This document shows positions 4,742 to 6,127 of a stretch of DNA of 6,127 bases, one piece after another. Below the pieces are notes generated by a model. It was given only the letters and a program-made list of their open reading frames with translations. It searched no databases and was not told the origin of the DNA. Position 1 is the stretch's first letter; every line of letters starts with the position of its first letter. Origin of the DNA: an uncultured Paracoccaceae bacterium (GTDB lineage: Bacteria; Pseudomonadota; Alphaproteobacteria; Rhodobacterales; Rhodobacteraceae); contig CALFYQ010000026.1 of the NCBI GenBank assembly GCA_937952085.1, positions 1 to 6,127 of the forward strand, read 5' to 3'. Both the position numbers and the translations under genes were made by a program.

Positions 4742-6052
4742 ATGCGTTTCGTCCCGGCCCTCGCGGCCGCGCTCCTGCTCGCGGCTCCGGCCCCGGCGGA
4801 GAACCGGATCGACGCTCAGCGGCCGGACGCGCCGGAGCTTGCGGCCTATGGCCAGTTCCAGATCGGCGTCCGCACCATCGAGCTGACCGACCCCGGCCGG
4901 ATCGACATTCTCGCCATCGACCCGCAGGCGCCGAAGCCCGACCCGCTGCCGGTCTATGACCGCAAACTGACGGTCGAGGTCTGGTATCCGGCGGCCGCCA
5001 GCGCCACCGGCCCGACCGTCTTAGAAGCGTTGATCCGCGACGGCAGGACCAAGGTCCGGCTGCACGGCAAGGCGCATCGGGATGCGGTGCCGGCCGATGG
5101 GCGCTGGCCCCTCGTCATCGTTTCGCACGGCTATCCCGGCAACCGGTTCCTCCTCTCGCACCTCGCCGAGAACCTCGCCTCGAAGGGCTATGTCGTCGCC
5201 TCGATCGACCATCGGGATTCGACCTATGACGACAAGAAGGCCTTCGGCTCCACGCTGGTGAATCGCCCGCTCGACCAGCTCTTCGTGCTCCGGGAGATGG
5301 ACCGTCTCGGCGCCGACAAGGGCAGCTTCCTGAACGGCCATGTCGACGCGAACGAGACCGCGATCATCGGCTATTCGATGGGCGGCTATGGCGCGCTCAT
5401 CACCGGCGGCGCCGGGGTGACGCAGCCTTCGGTGGAGTACCCCTGGGGCGGCCCGCACGGCACGCTCGCCATCCACCTCTCCGGCTCTGAAATCCATGAA
5501 TCCCTGTTCGACCCGCGGGTTAAGACGATGATCGTCTTCGCGCCCTGGGGCTGGACGCGGGCCTTCTGGGACGCCGAGACGGCGAAGGGCCTGAAGATCC
5601 CGACGCTCTTTGTCGCCGGCTCGGTGGACGACGTTGCGGGCTACGAGCCCGGCGTCCGCTCGATCTGGGAGGCGGCGACGGGGACGGACCGGGCGCTACT
5701 TACCTTCATCGACGCCAACCACAACGCGGCGGCGCCCTATCCCGCGCCGGAGGAGGGCAGGGCGGTCGACCCCGACCTCGGCTTCGCCCCGTTCGACCAC
5801 TACGCCGACGCGGTCTGGGACACGGTGCGGATGAACAACATCGCGCAGCATTTCGCCACGGCTTGGCTCGATCTCCACATCAAGGGAGACGCGACGAAGG
5901 CCGCCTATCTCGACCTCACGCCGAACGCGAATGACGGCGTCTGGGCGATGAAGGAGGACGGAACTCCGAAGCCGGAACACACCCATTGGAAGGGGTTCCA
6001 GAACCGCACCGCCAAGGGCCTCCGCTACGAGACCCACGCGGCCGGGGAATAG
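4742..6052 (+). CDS. Secreted alpha/beta-hydrolase, PAF-acetylhydrolase / predicted dienelactone hydrolase-like, 436 aa
   Basis: Probably an exported serine esterase or lipase-like hydrolase; the substrate cannot be told. Residues 1-19 form a signal peptide (short basic start, Leu/Ala-rich core, APA before Glu20); there is no lipobox cysteine, so it should be periplasmic or released. VIVSHGYPGNR (125-135) is the oxyanion-loop region, GYSMGG (210-215) the nucleophile elbow with Ser212, Asp296 or Asp297 in VAGSVDD the likely acid, and His327 in IDANHN the likely catalytic histidine. TVEVWYPA (77-84) near the N-terminus is typical of the PAF-acetylhydrolase-like group. AAGGAGG (4726-4732), 9 bases before the ATG, is a near-perfect ribosome binding site. 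It follows uppP by 67 bp on the same strand, so co-transcription is possible but unproven. Fold and secretion are well supported; the family name is from memory of the motif layout. Confidence 0.88.
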   Translation: MRFVPALAAALLLAAPAPAENRIDAQRPDAPELAAYGQFQIGVRTIELTDPGRIDILAIDPQAPKPDPLPVYDRKLTVEVWYPAAASATGPTVLEALIRDGRTKVRLHGKAHRDAVPADGRWPLVIVSHGYPGNRFLLSHLAENLASKGYVVASIDHRDSTYDDKKAFGSTLVNRPLDQLFVLREMDRLGADKGSFLNGHVDANETAIIGYSMGGYGALITGGAGVTQPSVEYPWGGPHGTLAIHLSGSEIHESLFDPRVKTMIVFAPWGWTRAFWDAETAKGLKIPTLFVAGSVDDVAGYEPGVRSIWEAATGTDRALLTFIDANHNAAAPYPAPEEGRAVDPDLGFAPFDHYADAVWDTVRMNNIAQHFATAWLDLHIKGDATKAAYLDLTPNANDGVWAMKEDGTPKPEHTHWKGFQNRTAKGLRYETHAAGE

Positions 6053-6063
6053 GCCCGGAAAAG

Positions 6064-6092
6064 GCCGCGTCCCCCTCGGCGGGGGGCGCGGC
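6064..6092 (+). terminator. Likely transcription terminator hairpin after the hydrolase gene
   Basis: Positions 6064-6075 pair with 6081-6092 to form a 12-bp GC-rich stem with one U-G wobble (6070 with 6086) and a 5-base loop. It begins 11 bases after the hydrolase stop codon. The following bases lack a T-run, so it is not a classic intrinsic terminator, though such hairpins are common gene ends in GC-rich genomes and may instead protect the mRNA 3' end. Nothing else is seen in the last 35 bases of the window. Confidence 0.6.
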
Positions 6093-6127
6093 GATCCGGT
6101 TCGCATGCGCGCCGACTCTATCACGGC

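Overview
The window is GC-rich DNA from a proteobacterium, most likely an alphaproteobacterium of the Rhodobacterales type. This placement is an inference from the strong G/C third-position bias, the protein sequences, and a glutamate synthase locus with gltD first and small genes between gltD and gltB. No rRNA, tRNA, CRISPR array, insertion sequence or integrase was seen.

Minus-strand half (about 1-3629). Read in the direction of transcription, the order is gltD (3629-2196), a GFA-family zinc protein (2199-1822), a second GFA protein (1825-1409), a third GFA protein (1323-889), and the 5' part of gltB (844-1, cut by the window edge). The gltD/GFA junction is an ATGA overlap and the first GFA/GFA junction is a GTGA overlap, so these genes look translationally coupled. 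The whole set looks like one operon, in which the two subunits of NADPH-dependent glutamate synthase flank three different paralogues of the GFA (CENP-V/GFA, formerly DUF636) fold. All three keep every expected zinc-binding cysteine. This cassette is the most unusual feature of the window.

Divergent intergenic region (3630-3870). This 241-bp stretch separates gltD from uppP and includes the most AT-rich DNA of the window. It holds three dyad-symmetric elements (3665-3682, 3718-3731, 3733-3752) that look like operator sites, and a GC-rich hairpin (3844-3869) ending one base before the uppP start codon. I could not assign a convincing -35/-10 pair in either direction.

Plus-strand half (3871-6052). 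uppP encodes undecaprenyl-diphosphatase, which recycles the lipid carrier for peptidoglycan synthesis. After 67 bp comes a gene for a secreted alpha/beta-hydrolase of the PAF-acetylhydrolase/predicted dienelactone hydrolase type. A strong hairpin 11 bases after its stop codon (6064-6092) is a likely transcription end. The glutamate synthase operon supplies glutamate for nitrogen assimilation and the plus-strand genes act at the cell envelope. Nothing in the sequence ties the two halves together beyond their shared upstream region.
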